Positions 41,578-51,215 of a stretch of DNA of 64,000 bases are shown piece by piece (position 1 is the first letter of the stretch; every line of letters begins with the position of its first letter). This DNA is from JAWPMV01 sp038527215 (GTDB lineage Bacteria; Bacteroidota; Bacteroidia; J057): positions 1 through 64,000 of the forward strand of contig JBCBGC010000017.1 of NCBI GenBank assembly GCA_038527215.1, written 5' to 3'. The notes under the pieces were generated by a model, which did no database searches, was not told where the DNA came from, and was given only the letters and a program-made list of their open reading frames with translations. A program made the position numbers and the translations under genes.

Positions 41578-42465
41578 TTACAGGAAGAATAGGGTCACGA
41601 TCCCACATAGCATGAGATACTTGAGGTAGCGACTAATCTGTCCAAAATCCTCTGGTCGCACGGCCTTTTTTAGCTGAAAAAATAACCAGACAGAGGGTAC
41701 CTGGACCAGTAGAGCTGAAGCCAGGAGGTAGGGCCAGATCCATACCCCATGCCGTAAGAAGTGATAAGCCAAAGGGAGATAGGTAGAAAAAAAGAAAATC
41801 ACCAGGAGCACCAGCAGGACATACTTGGTGCGACGAATCCCTATCTGAATGGGCAAGGTCTGTAATTTAAACTGCAGATCGCCCCGAATATCTTCGACAT
41901 CCTTGGTGATTTCTCGAATCAGGGTTATTTCGAATGCAAAAATGATGGTCCAGACCAGCGGCAGGGTTTCCAAGTGAAATTGGTATAAAAAGCCTGCGAG
42001 GATGATCACCAGGGCAATCAGGAAAGCAATGGTCAGGTTCCCGGGAATGCCTCGCCCCTTGAGGATGCTGGCGTACATGAATAAGAGGACCACGGAAAGT
42101 CCATTGATGAAGGAAATGTGGTAGAGTTGGTGCCGCCAGGCCAGAAAGTAGGCAGAGAATAACAGGATGAGGCCAATGCAAATGAAATAGACGGTAAGGA
42201 CCTTTTTTACTGAAAGAATCGCGTTTACTACCGTTTTTCCGGGCTTATTGATGCGGTCAATTCGAAAATCATATACATCATTGATCCAGTAACCTGTAGC
42301 AGCGATCACCACGATGGTCAGAGCTGTGGCCCAGAAGCGGGCATCCTGGAGAAATTCAAACTGATGTTGGGTGGCAATAAAACAGGATACCCCAAAAGTC
42401 AGTAGTGAGATCGCCACGTTGATCGGACGGCTGATCAGCAGAAAATATCTGGCATCTCGAAACAT
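41578..42465 (-). CDS. UbiA-family prenyltransferase
   Basis: 295 residues from ATG 42465, with about eight or nine membrane helices. The two Asp-rich motifs of UbiA enzymes are present: NDVYDFRIDRINKPGK (about 63-78) and EITKDVEDIRGD (about 185-196). They bind the prenyl diphosphate through magnesium. The best-fitting relatives are the geranylgeranylglycerol-phosphate synthase-like members common in Bacteroidota, but the acceptor could also be a quinone precursor or another ring. It acts in the inner membrane. It converges with pfkA and is divergent from nuoI. Confidence 0.88.
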   Translation of the reverse strand: MFRDARYFLLISRPINVAISLLTFGVSCFIATQHQFEFLQDARFWATALTIVVIAATGYWINDVYDFRIDRINKPGKTVVNAILSVKKVLTVYFICIGLILLFSAYFLAWRHQLYHISFINGLSVVLLFMYASILKGRGIPGNLTIAFLIALVIILAGFLYQFHLETLPLVWTIIFAFEITLIREITKDVEDIRGDLQFKLQTLPIQIGIRRTKYVLLVLLVIFFFSTYLPLAYHFLRHGVWIWPYLLASALLVQVPSVWLFFQLKKAVRPEDFGQISRYLKYLMLCGIVTLFFL

Positions 42466-42570
42466 AGTACGAAGGTAAGAAATTTAGCCACGCTTCAGGC
42501 AGGCTTCTCCAATTGTTCACCCTGGCTGGCACCTCCGGTCTCAGAAACCCGTAAACAATTCCCAAAATGT

Positions 42571-42601
42571 TTGTAACCCTCATCAAAGTCTGATATTTTA
42601 G
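42571..42601 (+). promoter_or_regulatory. Putative nuoI promoter
   Basis: TTG (42571-42573), 20 nt, then TATTTTAG (42594-42601), one mismatch from TAnnTTTG. Transcription would begin a few bases before the ATG at 42621, giving a very short leader. Confidence 0.4.
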
Positions 42602-42620
42602 AACTTCAATATTTAGACGC

Positions 42621-43205
42621 ATGGGTACGAATAAAGGGATTACGAAAGGCAGCAAGAAGGAACGGCAACTCAGCTTGAGTGGAAAACTCTATTTTCCTGA
42701 GGTGTTCAAGGGGATGTGGTTTTCTTTTAAGCACATGTTCCGGCCGAAGGTCACCCTCTCTTATCCGGAGAAAAAGCCCGTTTTAGGGCCAGAATTTCGT
42801 GGGAGACCGGTCCTGGTAGCAGAAAATGGAAAGGAGCGCTGTGTAGCCTGTGGACTCTGCGCCAGAGCTTGCCCTCCGTTGGCCATCAGTATGCAAGCCG
42901 CAGAAATGCCTGAAGACCAGAAAGAGCGTTATCCCGAAACCTTCGAGATCGACATGCTCCGCTGCATTTACTGTGGATTTTGTGAGGAGGTCTGTCCGGA
43001 AGAGGCCATCGTCATGAGTCCTGAATATGACCTGAATTTCCAGGCCCGCGAGGAAGCGGTATTTAGAAAAGAAAAACTGGTGATTGACAAGGAAAACCTA
43101 AAGCCACGCCTGGACTTCCTGCAGGAACGTCGCAACCAGGCTTTTGGGGATGTCTACGAACACCAGCAGGAAAACAATATCCACACCCTGAGAAATCGAA
43201 ACTAA
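42621..43205 (+). CDS. nuoI: NADH-quinone oxidoreductase subunit I
   Basis: 194 residues from ATG 42621. Two 4Fe-4S ferredoxin motifs are present: CVACGLCARACP and CIYCGFCEEVCP, which hold clusters N6a and N6b and pass electrons toward quinone. The amphipathic N-terminal part (LSGKLYFPEVFKGMWFSFKHMF) associates with the membrane arm, and GRPVLVAENGKERCVAC is typical of the subunit. It stands alone, with hslV 37 bp downstream, whereas nuo genes are usually clustered. nuoM is likewise alone, 29 kb away. Confidence 0.93.
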   Translation: MGTNKGITKGSKKERQLSLSGKLYFPEVFKGMWFSFKHMFRPKVTLSYPEKKPVLGPEFRGRPVLVAENGKERCVACGLCARACPPLAISMQAAEMPEDQKERYPETFEIDMLRCIYCGFCEEVCPEEAIVMSPEYDLNFQAREEAVFRKEKLVIDKENLKPRLDFLQERRNQAFGDVYEHQQENNIHTLRNRN

Positions 43206-43242
43206 GCCCTTCAAGCGGGTAAACAGCCTTAGTTGGTACCGA

Positions 43243-43785
43243 ATGGAATCAAACAGCGTTCACGCCACCACCGTCCTGGGGATCATCCATAATGGAAAGA
43301 TGGCACTAGGGGCAGATGGGCAGGCGACTATGGGCAACACCGTTGCCAAAAGCAATGTCAAAAAAGTGCGGGCCATCGGGGATGGCAAGATTCTGGTAGG
43401 ATTTGCCGGTTCTACCTCGGATGCTTTTACCCTGGTGGAAAAATTTGAGGAAAAGCTCAATATGTACCGAAGCAGTCTCCGCCGCTCGGCCATTGAACTG
43501 GCCAAGGAGTGGCGCACGGATCGCTATCTGCGGAGATTGGAAGCCATGTTGATCGTGATGGACCGGGAAGAAGGCCTGATCATCAGTGGAACGGGAGACG
43601 TGATTGCTCCGGAGGAGGGGATTCTGGCCATTGGTTCAGGCGGCGTTTATGCCCGCTCTGCGGCGGTTGCCTTGAAAAGACATGCTAGTCAGATGAGTGC
43701 TGAAGAAATGGTGCGGGAAGGCCTGACCATTGCGGCTGATATCTGCATTTACACCAACCACAATTTAGAAATCCTTACGTTATAG
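43243..43785 (+). CDS. hslV: ATP-dependent protease subunit HslV
   Basis: 180 residues from ATG 43243, normal length. It is the proteasome-like peptidase of the HslUV complex: an N-terminal propeptide (MESNSVHA) would be removed to expose the catalytic threonine in TTVLGIIHNG. ALGADGQATMGNTVAK, KILVGFAGSTSDAFTLVEKFEEKL and LIVMDREEGLIISGTGDV are typical. The ATPase partner hslU is not in the window. Its 3' end overlaps the convergent histidine kinase gene by 11 bp, so the two transcripts are antisense to each other there. Confidence 0.95.
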   Translation: MESNSVHATTVLGIIHNGKMALGADGQATMGNTVAKSNVKKVRAIGDGKILVGFAGSTSDAFTLVEKFEEKLNMYRSSLRRSAIELAKEWRTDRYLRRLEAMLIVMDREEGLIISGTGDVIAPEEGILAIGSGGVYARSAAVALKRHASQMSAEEMVREGLTIAADICIYTNHNLEILTL

Positions 43786-45973
43786 CCGGAATGTTTACCT
43801 CAAAGGTAGTCCCTACGCCTGGCGTGGAGGTCACCTCGATGGTTCCATTGTGCTGCTGCACTACCTTGCGGCAGATGGCCAGACCAATCCCGGTGCCGGG
43901 ATAGTTGTCCTGGGTATGCAGGCGCTGGAATACATCGAAGATTTTGCCCATAAACTCTTCCTTCATACCGATGCCGTTATCCTTGATCGTAAAGGAGTGG
44001 TAGCCTTTTTTCTTACGATGTCGAATCTCAATCTCAATACTTTCTCCGTTTCCGAATTTTAGGGCATTATCGATCAGGTGGCGGAACAATAAGTGGATCC
44101 CTTTGGGTTTGGCCTGGACTACGGGAAGATTGGGGGCATAAATACGGGCATTGCGCTCCTGGAATTCATTTTCCATTTCCCGCTCCAGGAGTTTTACCAC
44201 CTGATCCATATTCACAGGCTGAAAGGCCTCTTTTGACTTCTCCAGTTGAACGTAGATCAATAGATTGGAGAGCAGTTTATTCATGTGGGCCACCCCATTG
44301 ATCACGAAGTCCATATACATGCGGCCATCTTCCTCGATGCGCGCGCCATACTTGCGTTGAATGAGGCCCGTAAAGCTCCCGATATTTCGGAGGGGCTCTT
44401 TCAGGTTGTGAGAGACGATAAAAGCGAATTGTTCCAGGTCAGAACTGTAGAGGGCGAGGTGCCGGTTTTGCGCTTCAATTTCGGCATTTTTCCGCTCCAT
44501 GATCTTCGCGAATTTTGACTTCGACCGGACGCGGTACAGCAGGAAGGCCATGCCTCCCAGCAGAATGGCTGCAGCCAGAGAGGCCAGCAGAATCAAACGG
44601 GTAAAAGAACTCTGTTCTTTTTCGTTTTGCAGGTCTTGAATGACCTCAGCCTGTCGACTGGTTTCTTTACTGGCTTTCAATTTTTCCAGATCAGCTTTAG
44701 ACTCCCGTTCCTGGGCACTGTCCAACAACTGATATTGTTTGGTGCGGTAGTCATAAGCCATCTCAAAATTCCCCAATTGGGCGTGATGTTTCGCCATCAG
44801 GGAATAGGCCAACTCCAAATAGGTATGGGCTTTGATTTTTTCAGCCAATTTTAAGCCCTGTTCTAACTGACGAAAACCCTGACGGGAATTCCCCTGTTCC
44901 AGGTAGATATTGCCAATCAACAAGTGAGATAAGGCTAATTGGTTTTTATCGGGATACAACTGGTTAATACCGGTGGATTGGATGGCATAAACCAAGGCAG
45001 AATCTAGCTTTTCGCGGGAAAGCAGGGTCTGGGCGAGTTTGTTGAGCAAAAACACTTGAATGCGGCGTTCTTCCCGGACTTCTGCGATGGCCAGGCCCTC
45101 TTTAAAATGCTTTTCAGCCAGGGCGAGGTTCTGGATGCGCGCTTGCTCGATAGCCTCAGGAGTCTTGAGGCTATCGGGATGATTTTCTGATTTGTTCAGA
45201 TAGACCACCCCTAAGTTTACCTGGCCGTTCAGGGCAAGAATATCCATCCCTAGGGGGGTAGCTAGCTCAACTACCTTATTATAGGTCTCTCTGGCTTTCT
45301 CTACATCACCATTATCCAGTTGGACATTGCCAATGGAGATATAAGCCCTTACCACGCCATGGTCATATCCGAGACGCTGATATACCTGCAGGGCATCAAA
45401 GGCCAATTCCAGGCTTTCATTGAACCGCCCCATGCGGCGCAGGACGCTGGCCTTGAGCACCATACAATTCCCCCACCATTTTGCGTCTTTCTTTTTATCC
45501 AAAAAGTCGAGCGCCTGGGTAAGCTGCTCGTTGGCAATTTCATAATTCCCTTGTCCGAAAGCCGCTCCGCCCAAATAATAGTAGCTACGCGCAAATTCTC
45601 CATATTCCTGGGTGCCTTCGAGGTACCTGATGGCGATTTCAGCCTCCTTCTCAATGCGGGGGAAATCTCCTTTTCCTATGTAGAATAGATTATTGGCGTT
45701 GTGGAGCTTGGCCATGGCCAGTGGACTGGCGATTTCATCCACGATGGCTTTCAACTGATGATAGTAATCATCGGCCCTATCTTTTTCATCTCGGTACGTC
45801 TCGTAGATAAGCTCATCCAGCAGTTCCATCCGATCCAGAGGATTGGAGGTAACTTCCAGGATTCGCTCAAGGGAGTCAACCCAGGGCCCGGTGGCATGGG
45901 CCTGAAGTGGGAAAAGGGTAGAAGCCCCCAAGAACACAATGAGCAAGAAGGTGAAGCGTACAGAAAGAGGCAT
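43775..45973 (-). CDS. TPR-sensor histidine kinase
   Basis: 732 residues from ATG 45973, with a signal peptide (about 1-26). The periplasmic sensor (about 30-440) consists of TPR repeats (YYLGGAAFGQGNYEIANEQLTQAL, AYISIGNVQLDNGDVEKARETYNKVVELA and others). One membrane helix follows (about 462-484, LILLASLAAAILLGGMAFLLY), then a coiled coil. The kinase core shows the H-box FAFIVSHNLKEPLRNIGSF, the N-box HLIDNALKFGNG, DNGIGMKEE, and GTGIGLAICRKVVQQHNGTI. It autophosphorylates at the H-box histidine. No response regulator adjoins it, so its partner is elsewhere. The ligand is unknown. Confidence 0.93.
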   Translation of the reverse strand: MPLSVRFTFLLIVFLGASTLFPLQAHATGPWVDSLERILEVTSNPLDRMELLDELIYETYRDEKDRADDYYHQLKAIVDEIASPLAMAKLHNANNLFYIGKGDFPRIEKEAEIAIRYLEGTQEYGEFARSYYYLGGAAFGQGNYEIANEQLTQALDFLDKKKDAKWWGNCMVLKASVLRRMGRFNESLELAFDALQVYQRLGYDHGVVRAYISIGNVQLDNGDVEKARETYNKVVELATPLGMDILALNGQVNLGVVYLNKSENHPDSLKTPEAIEQARIQNLALAEKHFKEGLAIAEVREERRIQVFLLNKLAQTLLSREKLDSALVYAIQSTGINQLYPDKNQLALSHLLIGNIYLEQGNSRQGFRQLEQGLKLAEKIKAHTYLELAYSLMAKHHAQLGNFEMAYDYRTKQYQLLDSAQERESKADLEKLKASKETSRQAEVIQDLQNEKEQSSFTRLILLASLAAAILLGGMAFLLYRVRSKSKFAKIMERKNAEIEAQNRHLALYSSDLEQFAFIVSHNLKEPLRNIGSFTGLIQRKYGARIEEDGRMYMDFVINGVAHMNKLLSNLLIYVQLEKSKEAFQPVNMDQVVKLLEREMENEFQERNARIYAPNLPVVQAKPKGIHLLFRHLIDNALKFGNGESIEIEIRHRKKKGYHSFTIKDNGIGMKEEFMGKIFDVFQRLHTQDNYPGTGIGLAICRKVVQQHNGTIEVTSTPGVGTTFEVNIPAIT

Positions 45974-46109
45974 TCTCGGGCAAAACTGAATGAATCATCA
46001 ATCTACGGAAAAAACCCGACAGAAATAAGGACCGGTTGTCTGAATGGTTCGAATTGCAGATCATATTGTCTGCGAAAACAGCTTGACCGGTCAACAAAAG
46101 CCCTGAGGA

Positions 46110-46862
46110 TCAGGAGATGAGGTTCAGTTTCAGCAAGGCATCTTCAGAGGCCCTTTGTTCGGCGGATTTTTTATTTTTTCCTTCGCCGACCCCTAAAACT
46201 TTCTTCCCTACTTTGGCCTGAATGCGGAAAATTTTATTTCGACCATCTCCGTTCTCTGCGATCACTTCGAACATCAACATGCCCATTTTGGTTTTCTGGA
46301 CATACTCAATCAGCTTATTCTTATGGCTGATAATCTGATTTTCAACGGTATGCAGATGGACGTGGGGTTCGATGATCCGGTAGTAAATAAACTGCTTGGT
46401 CTGATGGTACCCCATATCCAAGTAGACCGCTCCGATGAAGGCTTCCAGGGCATCGCCATACATGGATTCGTTGATCGCCCCGGTCTGTCGATGGCGGATC
46501 AGGCCATCTATCCGCAGTTTACGGCAAATGGTATTGAGGGACTTCCGATTGACGATCTTGGAGCGCATTTCGGTCAGGAACCCTTCATCCTTGAAAGGGT
46601 ACATCTTAAAAAGATACTCTGCAATCACAGAGTCCAGGACTGAGTCGCCCAGAAACTCCAGCCGCTCGTTACAACCACGAATAGCCGGGCTTCCCTGACG
46701 AGCAGCCGTGTTTTTCTTTTTCCTTACACTGGATGAATGGGTGAGAGCAAGCTGATAAAGAAAGACTTCCTTAGGGGTGTGGCCAGCAATGGCCCGAATG
46801 TCTTTTACAAACTGACGGTCCTTAGAAAAATACCGATTGTAGACTTGTCTAGGTGTGAGCAT
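46110..46862 (-). CDS. rnc: Ribonuclease III
   Basis: 250 residues from ATG 46862. It cleaves double-stranded RNA in rRNA maturation and RNA decay. The signature NERLEFLGDSVLDSVIAEYLF (catalytic E and D) sits near residue 70, the second acidic site is in YGDALEAFIGAVYLDMG, and a C-terminal double-stranded-RNA-binding domain ends in VGEGKNKKSAEQRASEDALLKL. The N-terminus carries an unusual basic insertion (SVRKKKNTAARQGSPAI). It lies downstream of acpP and fabF on the same strand, an order conserved in many bacteria. Confidence 0.95.
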   Translation of the reverse strand: MLTPRQVYNRYFSKDRQFVKDIRAIAGHTPKEVFLYQLALTHSSSVRKKKNTAARQGSPAIRGCNERLEFLGDSVLDSVIAEYLFKMYPFKDEGFLTEMRSKIVNRKSLNTICRKLRIDGLIRHRQTGAINESMYGDALEAFIGAVYLDMGYHQTKQFIYYRIIEPHVHLHTVENQIISHKNKLIEYVQKTKMGMLMFEVIAENGDGRNKIFRIQAKVGKKVLGVGEGKNKKSAEQRASEDALLKLNLIS

Positions 46863-46947
46863 ATACCAAAACCTCTCACTACTCCCGTTGATAAAATTAC
46901 AAAAGGAAGAGAGAATATTCCAAGTTTTCCGTTAGCGGAAGGGGAAA

Positions 46948-48192
46948 TTAGCTGATTTTGGTGAAAAGGACCGAGGCATTGTGTCCTCCAAATCCAAAAG
47001 TGTTGCTCAAAGCGACGTTGACCGTACGCTTCTCAGCCTCATTAAAGGTGTAATTCAGATCACAGTCTGGATCAGCTTCCTTGAAGTTGATGGTCGGAGG
47101 AATGATGTCATGCTGAATGGCCAACACCGAAGCAATGGCTTCAATCGCTCCAGCCGCTCCCAGGAGGTGTCCGGTCATCGACTTGGTGGAGCTAATGTTG
47201 ACTTTCGCAGCGTGATCACCAAAAACCTGTTTGATGGCCAGGGTTTCAGCTTTATCCCCCAGGGGCGTAGAAGTACCGTGCACGTTGATGTAATCTACAT
47301 CGTTTACCTGCAGGCCTGCATCTTCCACGACCGAAGCCATGACCCGCTTGGCGCCTGCCCCTTCTGGATCAGGAGCCGTGATATGGTGTGCATCGGCTGA
47401 CATACCGATGCCTTTTAATTCTGCATAAATGGTAGCCCCACGAGCCACGGCGTGCTCATATTCTTCCAACACCAGGGCTCCAGCACCTTCTCCGAGTACG
47501 AAGCCATCCCGCCGTACGTCAAAAGGACGACTGGCCGTGGCGTATTCGTCATTGTTCTCAGAAAGGGCTTTCATCGCGTTGAAACCGCCTATGCCGACCT
47601 CATTCACTGCTGCTTCTGCTCCGCCAGCCAGCATAATATCTGCATAGCCAAACTTAATCAGCATGTGAGCATCAATCAGACAGTTGGTGGAGGTAGCACA
47701 GGCGGAAACGCTGGAATAGTTGGGACCTTTCAGTCCGTGCTTAATCGATATTTTGCCGGCGGCAATATCGATAATCATTTTCGGGATAAAGAAGGGATTG
47801 AATCGGGGGGTACCATCTCCGGTAGCAAAATTGGAAGCTTCCTTGAGGAATACATCTAATCCTCCAATGCCAGAGCCAAATATGACCCCAAATCGCTCTT
47901 TGTTGATCTGGTCCATATTAAACTTAGCATCTTCTAAGGCTTCGTCAGCCGCTACCATCGCGTACTGGGTAAAGATGTCCATTTTGCGCGCGTCCTTCCT
48001 GCCGAAGATTCCTACGGCATCGAAGTCCTTAATCTCGCAGGCAAATTTTGTTTTGAACTGAGTCGAATCAAACTGTGTGATCGGTCCAGCTCCACTTTTG
48101 CCCTGAACAAGTCCTTCCCAATACGATGGAACATCGTTACCTAACGGCGTCAATGCCCCTAATCCGGTTACTACAACCCTTCTTCCGTGCAT
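46948..48192 (-). CDS. fabF: 3-oxoacyl-ACP synthase II
   Basis: 414 residues from ATG 48192, full length. It elongates acyl-ACP with malonyl-ACP in fatty-acid synthesis. The catalytic cysteine is in SVSACATSTNCLIDA, the two histidines in YINVHGTSTPLGDKAE and KSMTGHLLGAAGAIEAI, and the C-terminal NTFGFGGHNASVLF is characteristic. It is in an operon with acpP, 10 bp upstream, and followed by rnc 85 bp downstream. Confidence 0.96.
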   Translation of the reverse strand: MHGRRVVVTGLGALTPLGNDVPSYWEGLVQGKSGAGPITQFDSTQFKTKFACEIKDFDAVGIFGRKDARKMDIFTQYAMVAADEALEDAKFNMDQINKERFGVIFGSGIGGLDVFLKEASNFATGDGTPRFNPFFIPKMIIDIAAGKISIKHGLKGPNYSSVSACATSTNCLIDAHMLIKFGYADIMLAGGAEAAVNEVGIGGFNAMKALSENNDEYATASRPFDVRRDGFVLGEGAGALVLEEYEHAVARGATIYAELKGIGMSADAHHITAPDPEGAGAKRVMASVVEDAGLQVNDVDYINVHGTSTPLGDKAETLAIKQVFGDHAAKVNISSTKSMTGHLLGAAGAIEAIASVLAIQHDIIPPTINFKEADPDCDLNYTFNEAEKRTVNVALSNTFGFGGHNASVLFTKIS

Positions 48193-48202
48193 CGTTTACG
48201 AG

Positions 48203-48439
48203 CTACTTTTTATTTTCTTCAAGGTAAGTGATGGAATCTCCTACCGTTACGATTTTTTCAGCTGCTTCATCGGGAATGCTGATATCGAATTCCTTCTCGA
48301 ACTCCATGATCAGCTCTACTGTATCAAGAGAGTCAGCGCCCAAATCATTGGCAAAGCTAGCTTCTGGAGTAACCTCTGTCGGCTCTACACCCAGCTTTTC
48401 TACGATGATTTCTTTTACTCTGTCTGCAATGCTTGACAT
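48203..48439 (-). CDS. acpP: Acyl carrier protein
   Basis: 78 residues from ATG 48439. It carries growing acyl chains on a phosphopantetheine attached to the serine of [18 protein letters not shown]. Strongly acidic, four-helix composition and canonical length. It is the first gene of acpP-fabF-rnc and has a good promoter about 55-85 bp upstream. Confidence 0.96.
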   Translation of the reverse strand: MSSIADRVKEIIVEKLGVEPTEVTPEASFANDLGADSLDTVELIMEFEKEFDISIPDEAAEKIVTVGDSITYLEENKK

Positions 48440-48494
48440 TTTCTAACCTTTTTTTAGTTGATTTTGAGTAAAAACCACGAGGTGATTTTCTGCG

Positions 48495-48523
48495 CAAATA
48501 TAATACTTTTTAGAATCCAGCAA
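48495..48523 (-). promoter_or_regulatory. acpP promoter (Bacteroidota type)
   Basis: Minus strand: TTG (48523-48521), 18 nt, then TATATTTG (48502-48495), an exact match to TAnnTTTG. Transcription would start near 48488 and give a leader of about 50 nt before the acpP ATG at 48439. This is the clearest promoter in the window. Confidence 0.7.
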
Positions 48524-48971
48524 GCTTTCGTCAATTTTTATTTTTAGAGCTTTCAGGCCTAATCCTTGCTCTTCCACAGAACAGCATCAAAATCTAACCA
48601 TCTGTTTCATAGCCCATTAGCTTAACCCATCCTGTGTATCGATTTAGCGGTTTTTCCCTGCGCCGATCACTCCTAACGCGGAGCAATCTCTCCTCCAGGC
48701 TCCCCATTTAGCCCGATCAGTCTTCCCAAAAAGTCTCTCATCCAGAGGAGATGGGTTGAGAAGTTAGCCGATGATTTCTCTTAGCTGGTCCAGAAAATGT
48801 TAACTCCTCCAGCCCGAAGCCGACGCATTTGGATATTTTTTTGTAATTAGGCCCGCGACTACCTACTAGTGAAAAACGGATGACCTACCTATATCCCTCC
48901 CTGCGCTACCTACAGGGCTTGGCGGTCAGGCCGTAGATTATTTGAGTGTTACAACATAAACGTCTACTCCC
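48524..48971. other. Divergent intergenic region acpP-pyk
   Basis: About 450 bp without a supported gene. It contains a short frame at 48880-48933 (17 codons, ATG to TAG) just upstream of pyk, and a T-tract followed by GTAATTAG near 48835-48850 that may belong to the pyk promoter. No terminator or structured RNA was recognised. Confidence 0.4.
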
Positions 48972-50426
48972 TTGAGTCTTTTTCATACACGTAGAACCAA
49001 AATCGTGGCCACCCTCGGCCCTGCCAGTACCAATCCTGACACCTTGCTCGCCATGGCCAAAGCAGGCATGGATGTCTGTCGCCTCAATTTCTCTCATGCG
49101 GATCACGAGACCCACTTGAAATCCCTGAAAATGGTTCGGAAAATCAATAAGGACCATGGAGCCAATCTTTGTTTGCTTCAGGATTTGCAAGGGCCCAAAA
49201 TACGTATTGGAGACTTAAAGGAGCCGGTGCAGATCAAAGCTGGGCAAGTGCTCACCATCCGGTCTGATGTAAAAGAACACAAAGGCACGGTGCTCCCGAT
49301 TCAATATGAAACCTTTGCCGCGGACGTAAAAGTGGGGGACCCTGTCCTCATCGACGACGGCAAAGTAGAATGCCGGGTCATCGAGACCAATAGCAAAAAC
49401 CGGGTAAAGATTGAAGTGGTTGCTGGGGACGTCATCAGTAGCCGCAAGGGCGTAAATCTCCCCCGAACCAATATTTCTATCCCTACCATTACCGAAAAAG
49501 ACTTCAAGGACATGGACTTCGCCATCGAACATGGCGTGGATTGGGTAGCCCTTTCTTTTGTCCGCTCTGCTGACGATGTAAAACTCCTCAAGGAGTTGAT
49601 ACGCCTAAAAAACGGGGTCAGCAAGGTGATCGCCAAGATCGAGAAACCAGAAGCGCTCCAAAACCTGGATGCGATCATCGAAGCCTCTGACGCCATCATG
49701 GTAGCCCGAGGGGACCTGGGAGTAGAAATTCCCATGGAAGAAGTGCCAGCCTGGCAAAAGCGAATCGTCCAAAAGTGTAACCAGGCAGGCAAGCCTGTTA
49801 TTGTGGCCACCCACGTCATGGAATCCATGATTACTTCTCCCCGTCCCACCCGGGCCGAAGCCAATGATGTCGCCAATGCCCTGGTGGATGGAGCGGACGC
49901 CGTGATGCTCAGCGGAGAGACTTCTGTAGGTAAATATCCCGTCCGTACCGTTACAAGTATGGCCGCCATCCTGGAAAGTGTAGAAAACCAGGAGGAACAT
50001 ATTTATTATCGCAACATGACCCATATCGATTCTGATGAATCGGAATTGGCTTCTGCGATCATCAATACCGCCTGTAAATTATCTCAGGAAACCGATGCGG
50101 CAGCCCTGCTGGCCATGACCCGCTCCGGCTTTACAGCCTTGCGCCTTTCCCGCTGTCGGCCCAAAGCCCGCATCTACGCCTTTACCAATAACCGCTCCCT
50201 CATGACAACCATGAGTTTGGTATGGGGCATTCGGGTATTTTTCTACGATAATGATACCAGCACCGATGACACCATTCAGGACGTGCACGAGATGCTCAAG
50301 GAAAGAGGGCTGGTTAAACCTGGAGACGTCATGATTAATACCGGCAGTATGCCGTTGCACGAGCACGGCCTGACCAATATGATCAAGGTTAGCCGGGTGC
50401 GCTCCAAAGGCAACGTTCGGAACTAG
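48972..50426 (+). CDS. pyk: Pyruvate kinase
   Basis: 484 residues. The start is TTG 48972: the frame has a TAA at 48957 and no ATG or GTG between, and the next ATG would remove the essential N-terminal strand (TKIVATLGPAS). It converts phosphoenolpyruvate and ADP to pyruvate and ATP. Visible are RLNFSHADHETH, LQDLQGPKIRIGDL, AKIEKPEALQNLDAII with the catalytic lysine, VARGDLGVEIP and SGETSVGKYPVRTV. The C-terminal regulatory domain ends in KGNVRN. A one-base error upstream could mimic the unusual start. Confidence 0.93.
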   Translation: MSLFHTRRTKIVATLGPASTNPDTLLAMAKAGMDVCRLNFSHADHETHLKSLKMVRKINKDHGANLCLLQDLQGPKIRIGDLKEPVQIKAGQVLTIRSDVKEHKGTVLPIQYETFAADVKVGDPVLIDDGKVECRVIETNSKNRVKIEVVAGDVISSRKGVNLPRTNISIPTITEKDFKDMDFAIEHGVDWVALSFVRSADDVKLLKELIRLKNGVSKVIAKIEKPEALQNLDAIIEASDAIMVARGDLGVEIPMEEVPAWQKRIVQKCNQAGKPVIVATHVMESMITSPRPTRAEANDVANALVDGADAVMLSGETSVGKYPVRTVTSMAAILESVENQEEHIYYRNMTHIDSDESELASAIINTACKLSQETDAAALLAMTRSGFTALRLSRCRPKARIYAFTNNRSLMTTMSLVWGIRVFFYDNDTSTDDTIQDVHEMLKERGLVKPGDVMINTGSMPLHEHGLTNMIKVSRVRSKGNVRN

Positions 50427-50459
50427 TTTCCCTTTTCGGTTCTGTCCAACCTATAGGTT

Positions 50460-51215
50460 ATGCAGCCCTTTACCGCCATTATCATCACCTTAAATGAAGC
50501 GGCGAACATTGGGCGGTGCCTGGAAGCGCTCATGCCCCTGGCAGATGAGGTGATCGTGGTAGATAGCTTTTCTGAGGATGATACGGTCCACATCGCCAAA
50601 AGCCTTGGCGCCACGGTTCATCAACGAAGCTTCTCAGGCTATGCCGATCAGAAAAATCATGCCCAACAGCTTGCCTCGAACGATTGGGTGCTTTCGATAG
50701 ATGCTGACGAAGTTCCGGACCAGACTTTACAGCAAGCGCTGCGTGAGTTTGCTCCTACCGAAGGACAGCTTGGCTTTTACCTCCACCGGCGCAATCAGTA
50801 CTGTGGGAAATGGATTCGATACGGAGACTGGCGAAAGGATCGGCAACTACGCCTTTATGACCGCAGGCAAGCTGGCTGGAAAGGAGATTTTGTGCATGAA
50901 CGGGTGAGTCTGCCTCCTGACCATCCCGAGCCAAAGACGCTGCCCGGCTTTTTACGCCATTATACCGTAATCTCGCGGGCGGATCACCTTGCCCGAGCCA
51001 GAAAATATGCCCTGCTCGCTGCGGAAGAAAAATATACGCAGGGAAAGAAAGCGCCCATTTGGAAAGCGCCGCTGAGTGCTGCCTGGAAATTTACCAGTGC
51101 TTATCTCTTCAAAGGAGGCTTTCTGGATGGCAGGGCAGGGTTTCAACTGGCCTGGATTTCTGCCAAAGGCGCTTATTGGCGTTATCAGGCCCTGGCCCGT
51201 AAGTGGAAAACCTGA
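50460..51215 (+). CDS. WaaE/KdtX-like family 2 glycosyltransferase
   Basis: 251 residues from ATG 50460. A GT-A fold: FTAIIITLNEAANIGRCLEAL, EVIVVDSFSEDDT, then the DxD-type metal site WVLSIDADEVP, and YCGKWIRYGDWRKDRQLRLYDR. The closest recalled relatives are WaaE/KdtX enzymes that add a sugar to the inner core of lipopolysaccharide, so a role in envelope glycan synthesis is likely, on the cytoplasmic face of the membrane. It follows pyk by 33 bp and ends directly against the convergent acyl-CoA dehydrogenase gene. Confidence 0.85.
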   Translation: MQPFTAIIITLNEAANIGRCLEALMPLADEVIVVDSFSEDDTVHIAKSLGATVHQRSFSGYADQKNHAQQLASNDWVLSIDADEVPDQTLQQALREFAPTEGQLGFYLHRRNQYCGKWIRYGDWRKDRQLRLYDRRQAGWKGDFVHERVSLPPDHPEPKTLPGFLRHYTVISRADHLARARKYALLAAEEKYTQGKKAPIWKAPLSAAWKFTSAYLFKGGFLDGRAGFQLAWISAKGAYWRYQALARKWKT

